Origin: Hydrogenovibrio marinus
GTDB lineage: Bacteria > Pseudomonadota > Gammaproteobacteria > Thiomicrospirales > Thiomicrospiraceae
Length of the DNA stretch: 64,000 nucleotides
Assembly: GCF_013340845.1 (NCBI RefSeq)
Contig: NZ_AP020335.1
Location: forward strand, 1,116,001 to 1,180,000
Reading direction: 5' to 3'
Shown here: in pieces, positions 10,333 to 19,333 of the stretch
Layout: the number at the start of each line of letters is the position of its first letter
Position numbering within the stretch: position 1 is the stretch's first letter
Position numbers and translations under genes: made by a program
The notes under the pieces: model-generated
Seen by the model: only the letters and a program-made list of their open reading frames with translations
Told to the model about the DNA's origin: nothing
Databases searched by the model: none

Positions 10333-11124
10333 ATGATGTATGCACAACTACCGCTGAAAATTGAGCTTAAGGATGAAGCGCGTTTCTCGACTTATGTTTG
10401 CGAAAGCGGAGGGTTGCAAAACACGTTGAGCGCCTTGCAGTCAGCTCTGGGTGGTATGGATAAAAACACTCATGGACCGTCTGAAAGCTCTGTGCTGGGA
10501 ACCAAGGCCTGTTGTTTTATTGGGCCTATGGGGGTTGGAAAAACACATTTGTTGCAGGCGGCTTGTCGTTTTCAAATAGAAAATCAGGCCGATGCTGCGA
10601 AACAAAATAGTGTGCGGTCTTTTGGTGCTAGCGTTTATCTGCCTTTGGGAGATGTTACCTTACCTTTTGTTCCGATGGTGCTGGATGGTATGGAACAGGT
10701 TGATCTGGTTTGTGTTGATGATATTGATTTGGTGATAGGGCAAGAAGACTGGGAGTTGGCGCTGGCCAATCTGTTGATGAAGTCTAAAAACATGGGACAT
10801 GCCGTGTTTTTTGCATCTAATCAACCAATACACGAATGGACAATCATCACCAAGGAACTGGCATCAGCAATGGTGAATGTCTTACCCATTCCGCTTGAGT
10901 CAATCACAACTGACAAAGCTCTTGTTGACGCCTTACAGAAGCATGCGGAAATGTTGGGCTTTCACCTGTCAGTAGAAGTTTGTAATTATCTCATCAAACA
11001 ATACTCCAAAAACTTGCAGGAATTACTCGCCGTACTGGGGTTGTTAGCTGAAGCCTCTATCGTCCAAAAACGCCGAGTGACCTTACCTTTTGCAAAACAA
11101 ATCTTAATGCCTAAATTCGACTGA
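10333..11124 (+). CDS. hda: Hda-type regulatory inactivator of DnaA
   Basis: A DnaA-like AAA+ ATPase that, with the loaded sliding clamp, stimulates ATP hydrolysis by DnaA after initiation. It has 263 residues. The N-terminus has AQLPLKIEL, a plausible clamp-binding motif (E. coli Hda has QLSLPL). Walker A is GPMGVGKTHLL near residue 62 and Walker B VCVDDIDLV near 129. No C-terminal DnaA DNA-binding domain is present, which separates it from DnaA. Its place after purM and the DUF2066 gene is the usual one. The insert between residues 28 and 60 is longer than in E. coli. Confidence 0.88.
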   Translation: MMYAQLPLKIELKDEARFSTYVCESGGLQNTLSALQSALGGMDKNTHGPSESSVLGTKACCFIGPMGVGKTHLLQAACRFQIENQADAAKQNSVRSFGASVYLPLGDVTLPFVPMVLDGMEQVDLVCVDDIDLVIGQEDWELALANLLMKSKNMGHAVFFASNQPIHEWTIITKELASAMVNVLPIPLESITTDKALVDALQKHAEMLGFHLSVEVCNYLIKQYSKNLQELLAVLGLLAEASIVQKRRVTLPFAKQILMPKFD

Positions 11125-11137
11125 GCGCTATGCTCAG
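11121..11137. other. Small hairpin at the hda stop codon
   Basis: CTGAGC and GCTCAG are separated by five bases and overlap the TGA of hda. No T-tract follows, so it is at best a weak terminator or an mRNA-end structure. Confidence 0.3.
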
Positions 11138-11233
11138 TACGAATTAGTCAGACTTTATTCAGCGGTTAGAACGTTGAATTTAGGGTAAAATATGCTAATA
11201 GAAAACGATAAATAAACATACGAAGGAAACATA

Positions 11234-11809
11234 ATGCACGGTCTGGATTCGGTCGGCTTATCTAGCTTTTCTAACGCTTCATCCAAATATTGGAAAAAAA
11301 CTTTATCAGCCCTATTGTTATCTTTTGGTGTAATGGCATTGTCGCAAACCAACGCTTTGGCAGCAGATTCATCGGATGATCCGGCATTTGTGACATTGGA
11401 TGGAAAAGAAGTTAAGTTATCTGATTATAAAGGTAAGTGGATAATTGTGAATTACTGGGCAACGTGGTGTCCTCCTTGTCGCATGGAAATCCCTGAGTTG
11501 GAGATGTTCTATGAGAAGCACAAAGATAAAGACGCGGTAGTGCTGGGTGTGAACTATGAAACGGGTGATGTTAAGCATGTTCAAGACTTCGCTCGCCAGC
11601 AAATGGTTTCCTATCCTATCGTTCGTGAGAAGGGTGGAGCGAATGGTAGAAGTACGGTATTTGGTCCGTTGAAAGGTTTGCCGACAACCTATATGGTGAC
11701 CCCTAAAGGTGAAGTGGTTGCCGCAAGAACCGGGATGGTAGACCAAAAGATGTTGGAAGACTTTATGGCTAAATTCAACGAAATGAACTCGAAAGACAAA
11801 GCCAAATAA
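11234..11809 (+). CDS. TlpA/ResA-like periplasmic thioredoxin
   Basis: A 191-residue exported thiol-disulfide protein. A basic region then hydrophobic residues 24-36 form a signal peptide or anchor, with cleavage probably after ALA near residue 43. The thioredoxin fold follows, with the active site WCPPC (Cys79 and Cys82) in NYWATWCPPCRMEIPEL and the cis-proline region GLPTTYMV. AAGGAAA precedes the ATG. Such proteins reduce cytochrome c apoproteins or other periplasmic disulfides. No cytochrome maturation gene is adjacent, so the substrate cannot be named. It may be co-transcribed with the small gene 17 bases downstream. Confidence 0.9.
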   Translation: MHGLDSVGLSSFSNASSKYWKKTLSALLLSFGVMALSQTNALAADSSDDPAFVTLDGKEVKLSDYKGKWIIVNYWATWCPPCRMEIPELEMFYEKHKDKDAVVLGVNYETGDVKHVQDFARQQMVSYPIVREKGGANGRSTVFGPLKGLPTTYMVTPKGEVVAARTGMVDQKMLEDFMAKFNEMNSKDKAK

Positions 11810-11826
11810 TTTAAAGAGCCATTGAT

Positions 11827-12105
11827 ATGAATAAAGCACAACTGACTTTTGGATTGAAATACTGGCGACTGGCAATTCACTTGATTTTCAAAACCAAGCA
11901 TTTTGGTGTGAACAACCTATGGTGGGCGAGACAACCGTCTGCTATTGGTTGGCATTGGTATGAAATTTGTTGGGGAATTTTGACGGTTATGCCAATATGG
12001 CGTAATTATCAGTCGCTTCGAGTGAGAAGTTGCCTTGGGTGGATCCCTCAAGCAGATTGTGAAGCACTCGGTTACGATAAAGCCATTCAAAAAAGTATCA
12101 AGTAA
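11827..12105 (+). CDS. Small Trp-rich hypothetical protein
   Basis: A 92-residue basic protein unusually rich in tryptophan and aromatic residues (NNLWWARQPSAIGWHWYEICW around residues 33-54). It has no convincing signal peptide; residues 38-60 could sit at a membrane surface. It is placed 17 bases after the TlpA-like gene and 11 bases before the PilZ gene, so it is probably in the same transcript. I do not recognise a family. Confidence 0.6.
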   Translation: MNKAQLTFGLKYWRLAIHLIFKTKHFGVNNLWWARQPSAIGWHWYEICWGILTVMPIWRNYQSLRVRSCLGWIPQADCEALGYDKAIQKSIK

Positions 12106-12116
12106 GAGTAAGCGCC

Positions 12117-12977
12117 ATGATTCAAATGGATTTAGAGCAAAGACAATCTCATCGTTTCTTCCGACCATTTTTGGTAACGGATCACGAGGATGTTGATTTT
12201 TCTGATCCATTTGAAGGTTTTGACGTCAATTTAACCGGGCTTGGATTTGTCGTCGATTCAAAGGATTTGTTTTTACCTAGCCAAGAAGTCAGTCTCAGAG
12301 TCAAAAATACTGAGACGGACGAAGTCTATTGCTTGGAAGGGGTGCAGGTCATTCACTTGCAGTCTTCTGATATGGACGATGGCAAGTTCATTTGCGGTTG
12401 CCATATTTCTAAAGTGACCAGCAACCAATTACTGGCACACCACCGTTTAGTCATGACTGATGCGCAAACGGCGGTTGTCTCCATGCAGACATCCAAACTG
12501 TCAGAGTTCAACTTTGTTGAAGATGGTTCCGAGCTGTCAAAGGATGAAGCTGATTTTCAGGAAGCCAGTTTAGCGTTGAATCTTGCCGTGTCGCAGTCCG
12601 AACGAAACCAGCATGAGATTGAGCGCTTTATTGTCGATGTCGAGTCGATTATGCGTACCGGTGCCAAGGCTGAACTGAAGTTGGCGGATCTTCAAAAAGA
12701 GTTCGATGCTTTTAAAGGCCACTTGGGTACGATGAACGAAAGCACGATTGCTTTTGCGACTTTAGCCAAGCTGCTTGCGCATACGCCAAATATTGAACAG
12801 CATCGCTTGGCGTGGAAAACCCTTATTTCAGATTTTGAAACCCGTTTCTTGACCGAAGCTCAGCAAATTGCCTATGACTTTATGCATCAAGGTTTGAGTG
12901 CGGAAGAGGCGATCAAGTTGGCAGATGAATACATGCTGTCGTCAAAAGCCAATAGCTCATCAAAAGACCAGCATTAA
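12117..12977 (+). CDS. PilZ-domain protein, possible c-di-GMP receptor
   Basis: A 286-residue cytoplasmic protein. Residues 8-115 fit a PilZ domain: RQSHR gives the RxxxR c-di-GMP loop and DVNLTGLGF fits the (D/N)xSxxG motif with Thr in the Ser place. CGCHIS is near the end of the barrel. Residues 150-286 are predominantly helical and acidic, without a recognised output domain. The protein probably senses cyclic di-GMP, but the Ser-to-Thr change leaves binding to be shown. No cyclase or phosphodiesterase gene is in the window. Confidence 0.7.
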   Translation: MIQMDLEQRQSHRFFRPFLVTDHEDVDFSDPFEGFDVNLTGLGFVVDSKDLFLPSQEVSLRVKNTETDEVYCLEGVQVIHLQSSDMDDGKFICGCHISKVTSNQLLAHHRLVMTDAQTAVVSMQTSKLSEFNFVEDGSELSKDEADFQEASLALNLAVSQSERNQHEIERFIVDVESIMRTGAKAELKLADLQKEFDAFKGHLGTMNESTIAFATLAKLLAHTPNIEQHRLAWKTLISDFETRFLTEAQQIAYDFMHQGLSAEEAIKLADEYMLSSKANSSSKDQH

Positions 12978-13002
12978 TCTAAAATCATTCTTCTAGACTG
13001 TC

Positions 13003-13848
13003 TTACTCAGCAACCAGTTGTTGGATGCGATAGACGCCATCAGAACCACCGAGAGCTTTTGCCAGGAAAGGTAGTGCTTCTTCCATGGCTGCATACAATG
13101 TCCATGGCGGATTAATTAACAACATGCCGCTTGAAGTCATCCCACGAGAACCATTGTCTGAGGTCAGTCCCAACTCAAAAGATTGGATATTGCGAATACC
13201 GCTTTTCACAAATGCTTTTTCCATCTGAGTGATACGTTGGCGTTCCACCACTGGATACCAAAGCGCATAGGTTCCCGTCGCAAATTTTTTATGTGCTTTG
13301 ATGAGAGACTCAACGGTTTGTTTATAGTCATCTTTCACTTCATAAGGCGGATCCATCAAGATAAAACCACGTTTTTCTTTTGGCGGAAGCTGGCTGATAC
13401 AAGCTTGAAAGCCATTTGAATTGGCTATGTGGATGCGTCGATCCTGCTTGAAGTTTTTGCTCAGTGTTTGATATTCACGAGGATGCAGTTCAAACAAGGA
13501 AAGACGGTCATAATCCCGCAAAAGGTGCTGTGCAAACCAAGGTGAACCAGGGTAATGACTGAGTTCAGAACCCGTATTGAAGTCCTCAACGGTTTCCAGA
13601 TACTGAATGATACTTTCCGGTAAGTTTGCACGATCTAGTGCCCAGAGTTTGCCGATGCCGTTTTCATACTCACGGTTTTTTTGCGCTTCGTTATCACTCA
13701 AAGTAAAAGCGCCGGCGCCGGAATGGGTGTCCAGATAAAAAACAGGTTTGTCTTTTTGCGTCATGTAACGCAGGGTATGAACGCACACCATATGCTTAAG
13801 CACATCGGCGAAATTACCGGCATGAAAAGAGTGTAGATAACTGAGCAT
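13003..13848 (-). CDS. rlmJ: 23S rRNA (adenine-2030-N6)-methyltransferase RlmJ
   Basis: A SAM-dependent methyltransferase modifying A2030 of 23S rRNA. It has 281 residues, close to E. coli RlmJ (280). The start MLSYLHSFHAGNFADVLKH is diagnostic, and the catalytic motif is the DPPYE of FILMDPPYEVKDDY around residue 165. It ends convergently 25 bases from the PilZ gene and starts 14 bases below the stop of ylqF, so both may share a leftward transcript. Confidence 0.95.
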   Translation of the reverse strand: MLSYLHSFHAGNFADVLKHMVCVHTLRYMTQKDKPVFYLDTHSGAGAFTLSDNEAQKNREYENGIGKLWALDRANLPESIIQYLETVEDFNTGSELSHYPGSPWFAQHLLRDYDRLSLFELHPREYQTLSKNFKQDRRIHIANSNGFQACISQLPPKEKRGFILMDPPYEVKDDYKQTVESLIKAHKKFATGTYALWYPVVERQRITQMEKAFVKSGIRNIQSFELGLTSDNGSRGMTSSGMLLINPPWTLYAAMEEALPFLAKALGGSDGVYRIQQLVAE

Positions 13849-13862
13849 GAAAGCTTTCCTGA

Positions 13863-14819
13863 TTAGCGATTTCGGTTACGTTTGTTCTTTTTTTGTTTTT
13901 TGGCTTCTTCTCGTGCCAGTTTCTTAGCTTCTTTTTCGGCACGGCGAACTTCCACCTCCTGAAGTTCGGCTTCCATCATGTCTGGTAATTCGAAAGTCAC
14001 TTTACCTAAATAGCCATCACGGATTTCAGTAATCAAAATGCGTGAAACCTTATCCATATCGACTCTGCCGCCGCCCACCAAACAGCCACGCATGCGTCCG
14101 ATCTCTTCAAGGAGCTCAACATCGGCATAAGGGTTATCCAAAGAAGGTAGTTCTTTGAGTTGATAGCGCACCAACAACCTGTCCGGGTACATTTTCAGCA
14201 GGTATTCCGCAGCATAACTGGCAACGTCCGGTAACTCGAAAGCGGTTTCCTTGATACCGCCGGTAATCGCCAGGCGATAGCCAGAGTGTGGGTTTTCTAT
14301 ATTTGCCCACAACATCCCTGGGGTGTCGAATAAAGTGATGTTGTCTTCAAGCTTGATGCGTTGCAGCATTTTTGTGACAGCAGGCTCATTACCTGTTTTG
14401 GCAATCGGGCGACTGGCAAGCGTGTTGATCAAGGTTGATTTACCGACATTCGGAATCCCTAAAATCAAAGCGTGAATCACTTTGATGGAATCTTTCTCTC
14501 GTGGGAACATGCGATTGATCAAGTCGAAAATCTGCGTTTTACGATCTGCCTGTTGAGCGTTCAGCGCTAGGGTTTTGATGTTTTTGTGTTGCTCAAAATA
14601 CGCTTGCCAAGCTTCGGTCCTTTCATCATCCGCCAAATCAGACTTGTTGAAAATCTTGATGGTAGGTTTGTCACCCCGCAACTCGGCAATCATCGGGTTT
14701 TCACTACTGTAGGGAATGCGCGCATCAAGCACTTCGATAATCAAATCCACTTGCGGTAGGATTTCACGCACTTCCTTTTGCGCTTTGTGCATGTGACCTG
14801 GATACCATTGGATTTGCAT
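13863..14819 (-). CDS. ylqF: YlqF/RbgA-family ribosome biogenesis GTPase
   Basis: A circularly permuted GTPase: G4 (NKSD, about residue 58) precedes G1 (GIPNVGKST, about 123) and G3 (DTPG, about 170). The N-terminus MQIQWYPGHMHKAQKEVRE is typical of the YlqF family, which assists late maturation of the 50S subunit in Bacillus. It has 318 residues, with a strongly basic Lys/Arg/Glu tail of about 40 residues suited to rRNA contact. Located just upstream of rlmJ, another 50S factor. Confidence 0.92.
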   Translation of the reverse strand: MQIQWYPGHMHKAQKEVREILPQVDLIIEVLDARIPYSSENPMIAELRGDKPTIKIFNKSDLADDERTEAWQAYFEQHKNIKTLALNAQQADRKTQIFDLINRMFPREKDSIKVIHALILGIPNVGKSTLINTLASRPIAKTGNEPAVTKMLQRIKLEDNITLFDTPGMLWANIENPHSGYRLAITGGIKETAFELPDVASYAAEYLLKMYPDRLLVRYQLKELPSLDNPYADVELLEEIGRMRGCLVGGGRVDMDKVSRILITEIRDGYLGKVTFELPDMMEAELQEVEVRRAEKEAKKLAREEAKKQKKNKRNRNR

Positions 14820-14912
14820 ATTGTTGTCCTGAATAGTTTGCTTAACGAGAGTCTGAGCGCGAATTATACCAGCCTTTAAGGTTGTTCGCGCAGCAAGGAG
14901 GGAGGGCTGAGT

Positions 14913-15149
14913 TTAACGGAATAGCCCGCGAATAAAACGTACAAAGACGACCACGGCAGAAATCAACCAGGCATAGACAAACCATTTGAAGAACGCATAG
15001 AAAGACTGCAATGGGCCTGCCATCTGGTCAAGGCTCTGAACGGTCAATACGCCGTTTTCGGCATGACCGAGCATCATAATAACCACCATGAGCATCACTG
15101 CGCCGATTGCTGCGCCACCGTAGAGAAATGCTTTTGTCCAAATATCCAT
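14913..15149 (-). CDS. Small two-span membrane protein
   Basis: A 78-residue hypothetical protein with two probable transmembrane segments (about residues 8-28 and 53-72) and a basic C-terminus RFIRGLFR. The linker holds LTVQSLDQMAGPLQSFY. Transcribed leftward, about 94 bases from ylqF. I do not recognise a family, and no partner gene suggests a role. Confidence 0.6.
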   Translation of the reverse strand: MDIWTKAFLYGGAAIGAVMLMVVIMMLGHAENGVLTVQSLDQMAGPLQSFYAFFKWFVYAWLISAVVVFVRFIRGLFR

Positions 15150-15241
15150 ATAACGTCCTTTGAGATAAGGTTTGATGAGACAAAAGTGTAAGTGAGAAAC
15201 CTCAAAAAGCCAAGTCTGTCTTGCATATCAGATAGATAGTT

Positions 15242-15264
15242 GATTATCGATTCGATAGATAATC
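15242..15264. promoter_or_regulatory. Inverted repeat upstream of the 110-residue hypothetical gene
   Basis: GATTATC and GATAATC arms are separated by nine bases. It lies between the leftward two-span gene and the rightward gene at 15381, so it could be an operator for either. No regulator is adjacent. Confidence 0.35.
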
Positions 15265-15380
15265 CAAATATTGGAACACTAAATGCTGTGATACTTTAGT
15301 AACAGATTCGGTTGGTTTTTCGGGGAAGCCTGAATTGAATCTCTATTGTCGATTTCACTCGTCAAATCAAGGAGATAGTT

Positions 15381-15713
15381 ATGCCATACGCAAGAGAACC
15401 TGACACTAGTTATAAGCCTGCTTATAAAAAAGCTTCTGCACCAAGTCGGAAGACCTCTGCGCAAAATGAGAAGACACTGAGCAATGTGGTGTCATTCAAG
15501 CTTAAAGAAGTAGACATGATGCCTGGCGATTGGGCGGAAGTCGGAAATCCAACACCTTATGAGTTGTGTACGACTATTCATACTTGTAAGCGTTTCTGGC
15601 ACATGAACAAACAGGCATTGACGCACCCCGATTGTGATGTTGAGGTGACGGAATACAACATCCGAGTACTGGAAAAGCTTTATATTCACTTAATGTCTTA
15701 TCTAGTTGAATAA
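15381..15713 (+). CDS. Hypothetical protein, 110 residues
   Basis: A soluble basic protein starting MPYAREPDTSYKPAYKKAS, with a strong AAGGAGA ribosome site. The first 35 residues look disordered. The remainder (FKLKEVDMMPGDWAEV to the end) is a mixed helical domain with several His and Cys residues (TTIHTCKRFWHMNK). No signal peptide or membrane span is seen. Family not recognised; a 19-bp dispersed repeat lies 41 bases after its stop. Confidence 0.6.
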   Translation: MPYAREPDTSYKPAYKKASAPSRKTSAQNEKTLSNVVSFKLKEVDMMPGDWAEVGNPTPYELCTTIHTCKRFWHMNKQALTHPDCDVEVTEYNIRVLEKLYIHLMSYLVE

Positions 15714-15753
15714 TCCTTTCATTAACAAAGAGTAGCTAACCGGCTGCTCTTTA

Positions 15754-15772
15754 CCCCAACCTGGCAGATTTT
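15754..15772 (-). repeat. 19-bp dispersed repeat, copy 2 (G type)
   Basis: Reverse strand AAAATCTGCCAGGTTGGGG. Intergenic, between the 110-residue hypothetical gene and the universal-stress gene, both rightward. Confidence 0.9.
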
Positions 15773-15863
15773 CATCAAAAAGTCATAGAAAAACTTCCTT
15801 GCAATATTGTGTTGTTGGAATCTTATCCTTTAAGATGGAGGAAAGATTGCAGAGGAGGCGGCT

Positions 15864-16625
15864 ATGCGCGTTGTGTCTTTGGTAAACGGTTCTCTATTGT
15901 CCGAAGCGGCGAGTTTCTATGCAATCGCCTATGCCAAGGCAATCAAACTGCCTTTGAGCTTCTTGTTTATAGACAACGGCAAAGAGTCGTTGGAAAAGCT
16001 TGAATCCTCCATTGCTACACTGGAAGAAATCGCCGAAGCTAATGGTGTCAAAACCGAAGCAGTGATGTTGGAGGGCGATGTTATCAGTCAGCTTCAGCAT
16101 TATGCCAAGCTCTATTCTATCGACACCTTATTTTGTGCTACCCGTAAGCTGTCTAACTCCCATTCATTCAGTGACAAAATCGTCAGAGCCGGCTTGGAAA
16201 CCGATATCGCCGTCGTGAAGGTGAAGAACGTACCTCAGGTTCGTGCTTATCAACGTGTTTTATTGGTATCCGGCGAGCGCATCAACCCGCACGCTTATTT
16301 GCTATGGTTAGGTTTGGTGATGGGGAATGAAGCCAAAGGCAAGTTGTATCTGCAAAACAGTCATTCGGCACAAAATGCCTCAACCAAGTCCGGCTTGAAA
16401 TACGAATCGCAACCCTTTATGCAAATCGCCAATATGTTGAACCAAGAAGTGGATGTCGTGCAGGTTCTGCAGCCAATTAGTCCGGAACGTATCAATAACT
16501 ATCTGGTGGAAAACGATTACGATCTGGCGGCTTATACTGCGTCGGATTATTCACAAAAACTGTTGAACCAAGTGACGGATGACTCCAGTATCAACAGCAT
16601 TCTGTTTTATCCTTGGCAAATATAA
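15864..16625 (+). CDS. Universal stress protein-like protein
   Basis: A 253-residue cytoplasmic protein. The N-terminal half (MRVVSLVNGSLLSEAASFYA, then LSFLFIDNG, VKTEAVMLEGDVISQLQ and IDTLFCATRKLS) follows the UspA alpha/beta pattern. The second half is weaker and may be a degenerate second Usp domain; the GxxGxxxxG ATP loop is not obvious. AGAGGAGG precedes the ATG. It is 17 bases upstream of a P-type cation pump and is almost surely co-transcribed, so it may regulate that pump or respond to the same ionic stress. That role is inferred from position alone. Confidence 0.7.
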   Translation: MRVVSLVNGSLLSEAASFYAIAYAKAIKLPLSFLFIDNGKESLEKLESSIATLEEIAEANGVKTEAVMLEGDVISQLQHYAKLYSIDTLFCATRKLSNSHSFSDKIVRAGLETDIAVVKVKNVPQVRAYQRVLLVSGERINPHAYLLWLGLVMGNEAKGKLYLQNSHSAQNASTKSGLKYESQPFMQIANMLNQEVDVVQVLQPISPERINNYLVENDYDLAAYTASDYSQKLLNQVTDDSSINSILFYPWQI

Positions 16626-16642
16626 GCTGAGGAGGCGTCTGA

Positions 16643-19324
16643 ATGCTTTTTCAACAACCCAAGGCTCAAATCCTACGAACCTTACAAGCCTCCGAATCCG
16701 GTCTTACCAAGCACGAAGTTTCTAAACGACTCGAGTCTTTTGGTCTCAATCAAATCAGTCAAAAAAAGAAAAAAGACTATCGCATTGAGTATTTGAAAGA
16801 GTATGTCTCGTTTTTCCCGATTCTGTTGGAAATCGCCGGCATATTGGCATTGGTCGCAGACCATTTTCAGCCGGGAGAAGGTAATAATATTCTTGCCTAT
16901 GCCATTTTCACCGCAGTATTCCTGAATGCCACCTTTACCTTTTGGCAAAAGTTCAAAGCCGATAAGGCAATGGAAGCTTTACTGAAACTTATCAAGTCCG
17001 AAGCCAATGTGTTAAGAGACGGCGATTGGAAAGTAATAGATGCCATTGAAGTGGTGCCCGGTGATATCCTGCGTTTGGAAGAAGGGGAGAAAGTTGCCGC
17101 AGACGGTATTTTATTGGAATCCAATGACCTCTATTTGAACCTTTCGGTGTTGAATGGTGAGTCAACTCCCTCGGAGCGTTTAATTACGGCGGGGGACGCC
17201 AAGCGTGAACTGGATGCGAAAAACATGGTGTTTGCCGGTTCTTCGGTGAGTAATGGTAATGGTCTGGCAGTGGTGACAGCCACGGGGGATGCCACCGAGT
17301 TTGGGAAGATCGCGCGTATGACGGCAGAAGTCGCTATCACCGAAACGCCGATTGAAAAAGAAATCAAACACATGACCACCATACTGACCTTATTGGCGTT
17401 GGCTGCCGGTTTGGTGTTTTTCCTCCTGGGATGGTTCTCAGACCGAGGGCTGCTGATTTCTGCGATTTTCGCTTTGTCTTTGATTGTTGCCAACGTTCCG
17501 GAAGGGCTGTTGCCAACCATTACCTTATCGTTGTCTTTAGCTTCTCAAAGGATGGCGAAACGCCACGCACTGATTAAAAACCTCAACTCGGTTGAGACGC
17601 TTGGTTCGGCAACGGTTATCTGTACCGACAAAACCGGAACACTTACGCAAAACGAAATGACGGTGAAAACTGTTTATCTTGCAGACGGCAGTGAAGTTTC
17701 CGTGTCTGGAAACGGCTACTTCCAACCTGGTGAGATGACTTTCGAGACCAAGGTTTCCGAAGACAGTGAGCAGCATCTACAGCAGTTGCTCACTGCTGCG
17801 GCACTCAATACGCACGCTACCGTCAATGTCGGGCAGCGTAGTGCAATCGGAGATCCGACCGAGTTGGCATTGGTCGTTGCTGCCAATAAGATGGGGGCAG
17901 TGCCCGAAATGGAAAAGCTCAAGGAGTATGCCTTTTCTTCAGAGCGCAAAATGATGTCGACATTGGTGGGTGTTAATGGCGAACAGCAGCTTTTTGTGAA
18001 AGGGGCGATGGAGAGTGTTCTGCCGCTATGCAAGTATGAGCAAGATGGTGCTGTGATTCCGTTAACCAAAGAAACCATTGAGCGCATTGAGGCGAAAAAT
18101 CGCTTGCTGGCTGAGCAGTCTTACCGAGTATTGGCTATCGCTATGAAGCCCGGCGATGGAGAAGAAGACCTGATTTTCCTTGGTTTGGTGGGCATTATCG
18201 ACCCGCCGCGTGCGGGGGTGAAAGAAGCGATTGCACAATGTTACTCCGCCAGAATCCGCATTATGATGATTACCGGTGACAACCCGGTTACCGCCAGCGC
18301 GATAGCACATCAAATTGGCTTGAATGTCGATGAGGTGATTACCGGGCCTGAATTGGAGCATCTTTCCAATAGAATCTTGCAGCAGAAGCTACAGCATAAA
18401 CATATGTTGTTCGCTCGTATGGCATCTGCTCAAAAGTTACGAATTGCCGAATTGTTGCAGGCAAATGGTGAAGTGGTCGCCATGACGGGAGATGGCGTTA
18501 ACGATTCTCCTGCATTGAAACAGGCGGACATAGGCATTGCTATGGGCTCGGGCACGGATGTCGCCAAAGAAGCTGGCGACATGATTCTATTGGACGATAA
18601 TTTCAAATCTATCGTTTCGGCCGTGGAAGAAGGGCGCACGGTTTATTTCAATATCAAAAAGCTCACTACCTATATTCTCAGCTCCAATGTGCCGGAAATT
18701 GTGCCCTATGTGTTGCAGTTTTTCCTGAAGATTCCCATGCCGTTATCGGTGATCCAAATTCTATTGATTGATTTGGGAACTGACCAGTTGCCCGGTTTAG
18801 GCTTGGGGGCGGAAAAACCGGAGAAACACATCATGCAACGTCCACCCATTGGGCGCAACGAGAAGATTCTGGATTGGGAGGTTTTCAAGCGCGGCTATTT
18901 CATGTCGGGGATGTTTGAAGGCGCGGCGGCGATGTTTGCGTTCCTAGGCTTTTTGTTTCTTAACGGTTGGACTTATGGTGATTTGAATATCGATAACGAA
19001 TTTCACCGCCAAGCCATGACAATGACTTTGCTGGGAGCGATTACCTGTCAGATGGCAAACGTCTTCACGCTGCGTTCTTGGGAAGACTCCATGTGGAATC
19101 TGACACGTACCAATAAGATGATTTGGTTCGGGGTGATGATGGAAGGGGTGTTCATTCTGTTGATACTTTACGTACCGGCAGTGCAAACCGTGTTCAATAC
19201 CGCCACGGTTCCTCTGGAAGACCTGTGGTTGTTGATTCCTTTCCCAATACTACTGTTGCTGAATCATGAGTGGTACAAGGCGCGCCAAAAAGCCAAGTGG
19301 CAACAACGTTTCCAGCATGTCTAG
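16643..19324 (+). CDS. P-type cation ATPase resembling Na,K-ATPase (type IIC-like)
   Basis: An 893-residue cation pump of the inner membrane. It has an N-terminal cation-ATPase domain, two helices, the actuator domain (LNGESTPSER, TGES-like), TM4 with VANVPEGLL (Pro286-Glu287), the phosphorylation site CTDKTGTLTQNEMT (Asp329), and the GDGVNDSPALKQAD hinge (Asp617). TM5-TM6 read SSNVPEIVPY and LLIDLGTDQLPGLG followed by IMQRPP. These pieces resemble animal Na,K- and H,K-ATPase alpha subunits (SNIPEITPF, IDLGTDMVP, IMKRQPR) more than SERCA or Mg pumps. Na+ and/or K+ transport is thus a reasonable guess, but the ion is not proven. No beta-subunit gene is present. Confidence 0.88.
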   Translation: MLFQQPKAQILRTLQASESGLTKHEVSKRLESFGLNQISQKKKKDYRIEYLKEYVSFFPILLEIAGILALVADHFQPGEGNNILAYAIFTAVFLNATFTFWQKFKADKAMEALLKLIKSEANVLRDGDWKVIDAIEVVPGDILRLEEGEKVAADGILLESNDLYLNLSVLNGESTPSERLITAGDAKRELDAKNMVFAGSSVSNGNGLAVVTATGDATEFGKIARMTAEVAITETPIEKEIKHMTTILTLLALAAGLVFFLLGWFSDRGLLISAIFALSLIVANVPEGLLPTITLSLSLASQRMAKRHALIKNLNSVETLGSATVICTDKTGTLTQNEMTVKTVYLADGSEVSVSGNGYFQPGEMTFETKVSEDSEQHLQQLLTAAALNTHATVNVGQRSAIGDPTELALVVAANKMGAVPEMEKLKEYAFSSERKMMSTLVGVNGEQQLFVKGAMESVLPLCKYEQDGAVIPLTKETIERIEAKNRLLAEQSYRVLAIAMKPGDGEEDLIFLGLVGIIDPPRAGVKEAIAQCYSARIRIMMITGDNPVTASAIAHQIGLNVDEVITGPELEHLSNRILQQKLQHKHMLFARMASAQKLRIAELLQANGEVVAMTGDGVNDSPALKQADIGIAMGSGTDVAKEAGDMILLDDNFKSIVSAVEEGRTVYFNIKKLTTYILSSNVPEIVPYVLQFFLKIPMPLSVIQILLIDLGTDQLPGLGLGAEKPEKHIMQRPPIGRNEKILDWEVFKRGYFMSGMFEGAAAMFAFLGFLFLNGWTYGDLNIDNEFHRQAMTMTLLGAITCQMANVFTLRSWEDSMWNLTRTNKMIWFGVMMEGVFILLILYVPAVQTVFNTATVPLEDLWLLIPFPILLLLNHEWYKARQKAKWQQRFQHV

Positions 19325-19333
19325 CATATTGTC

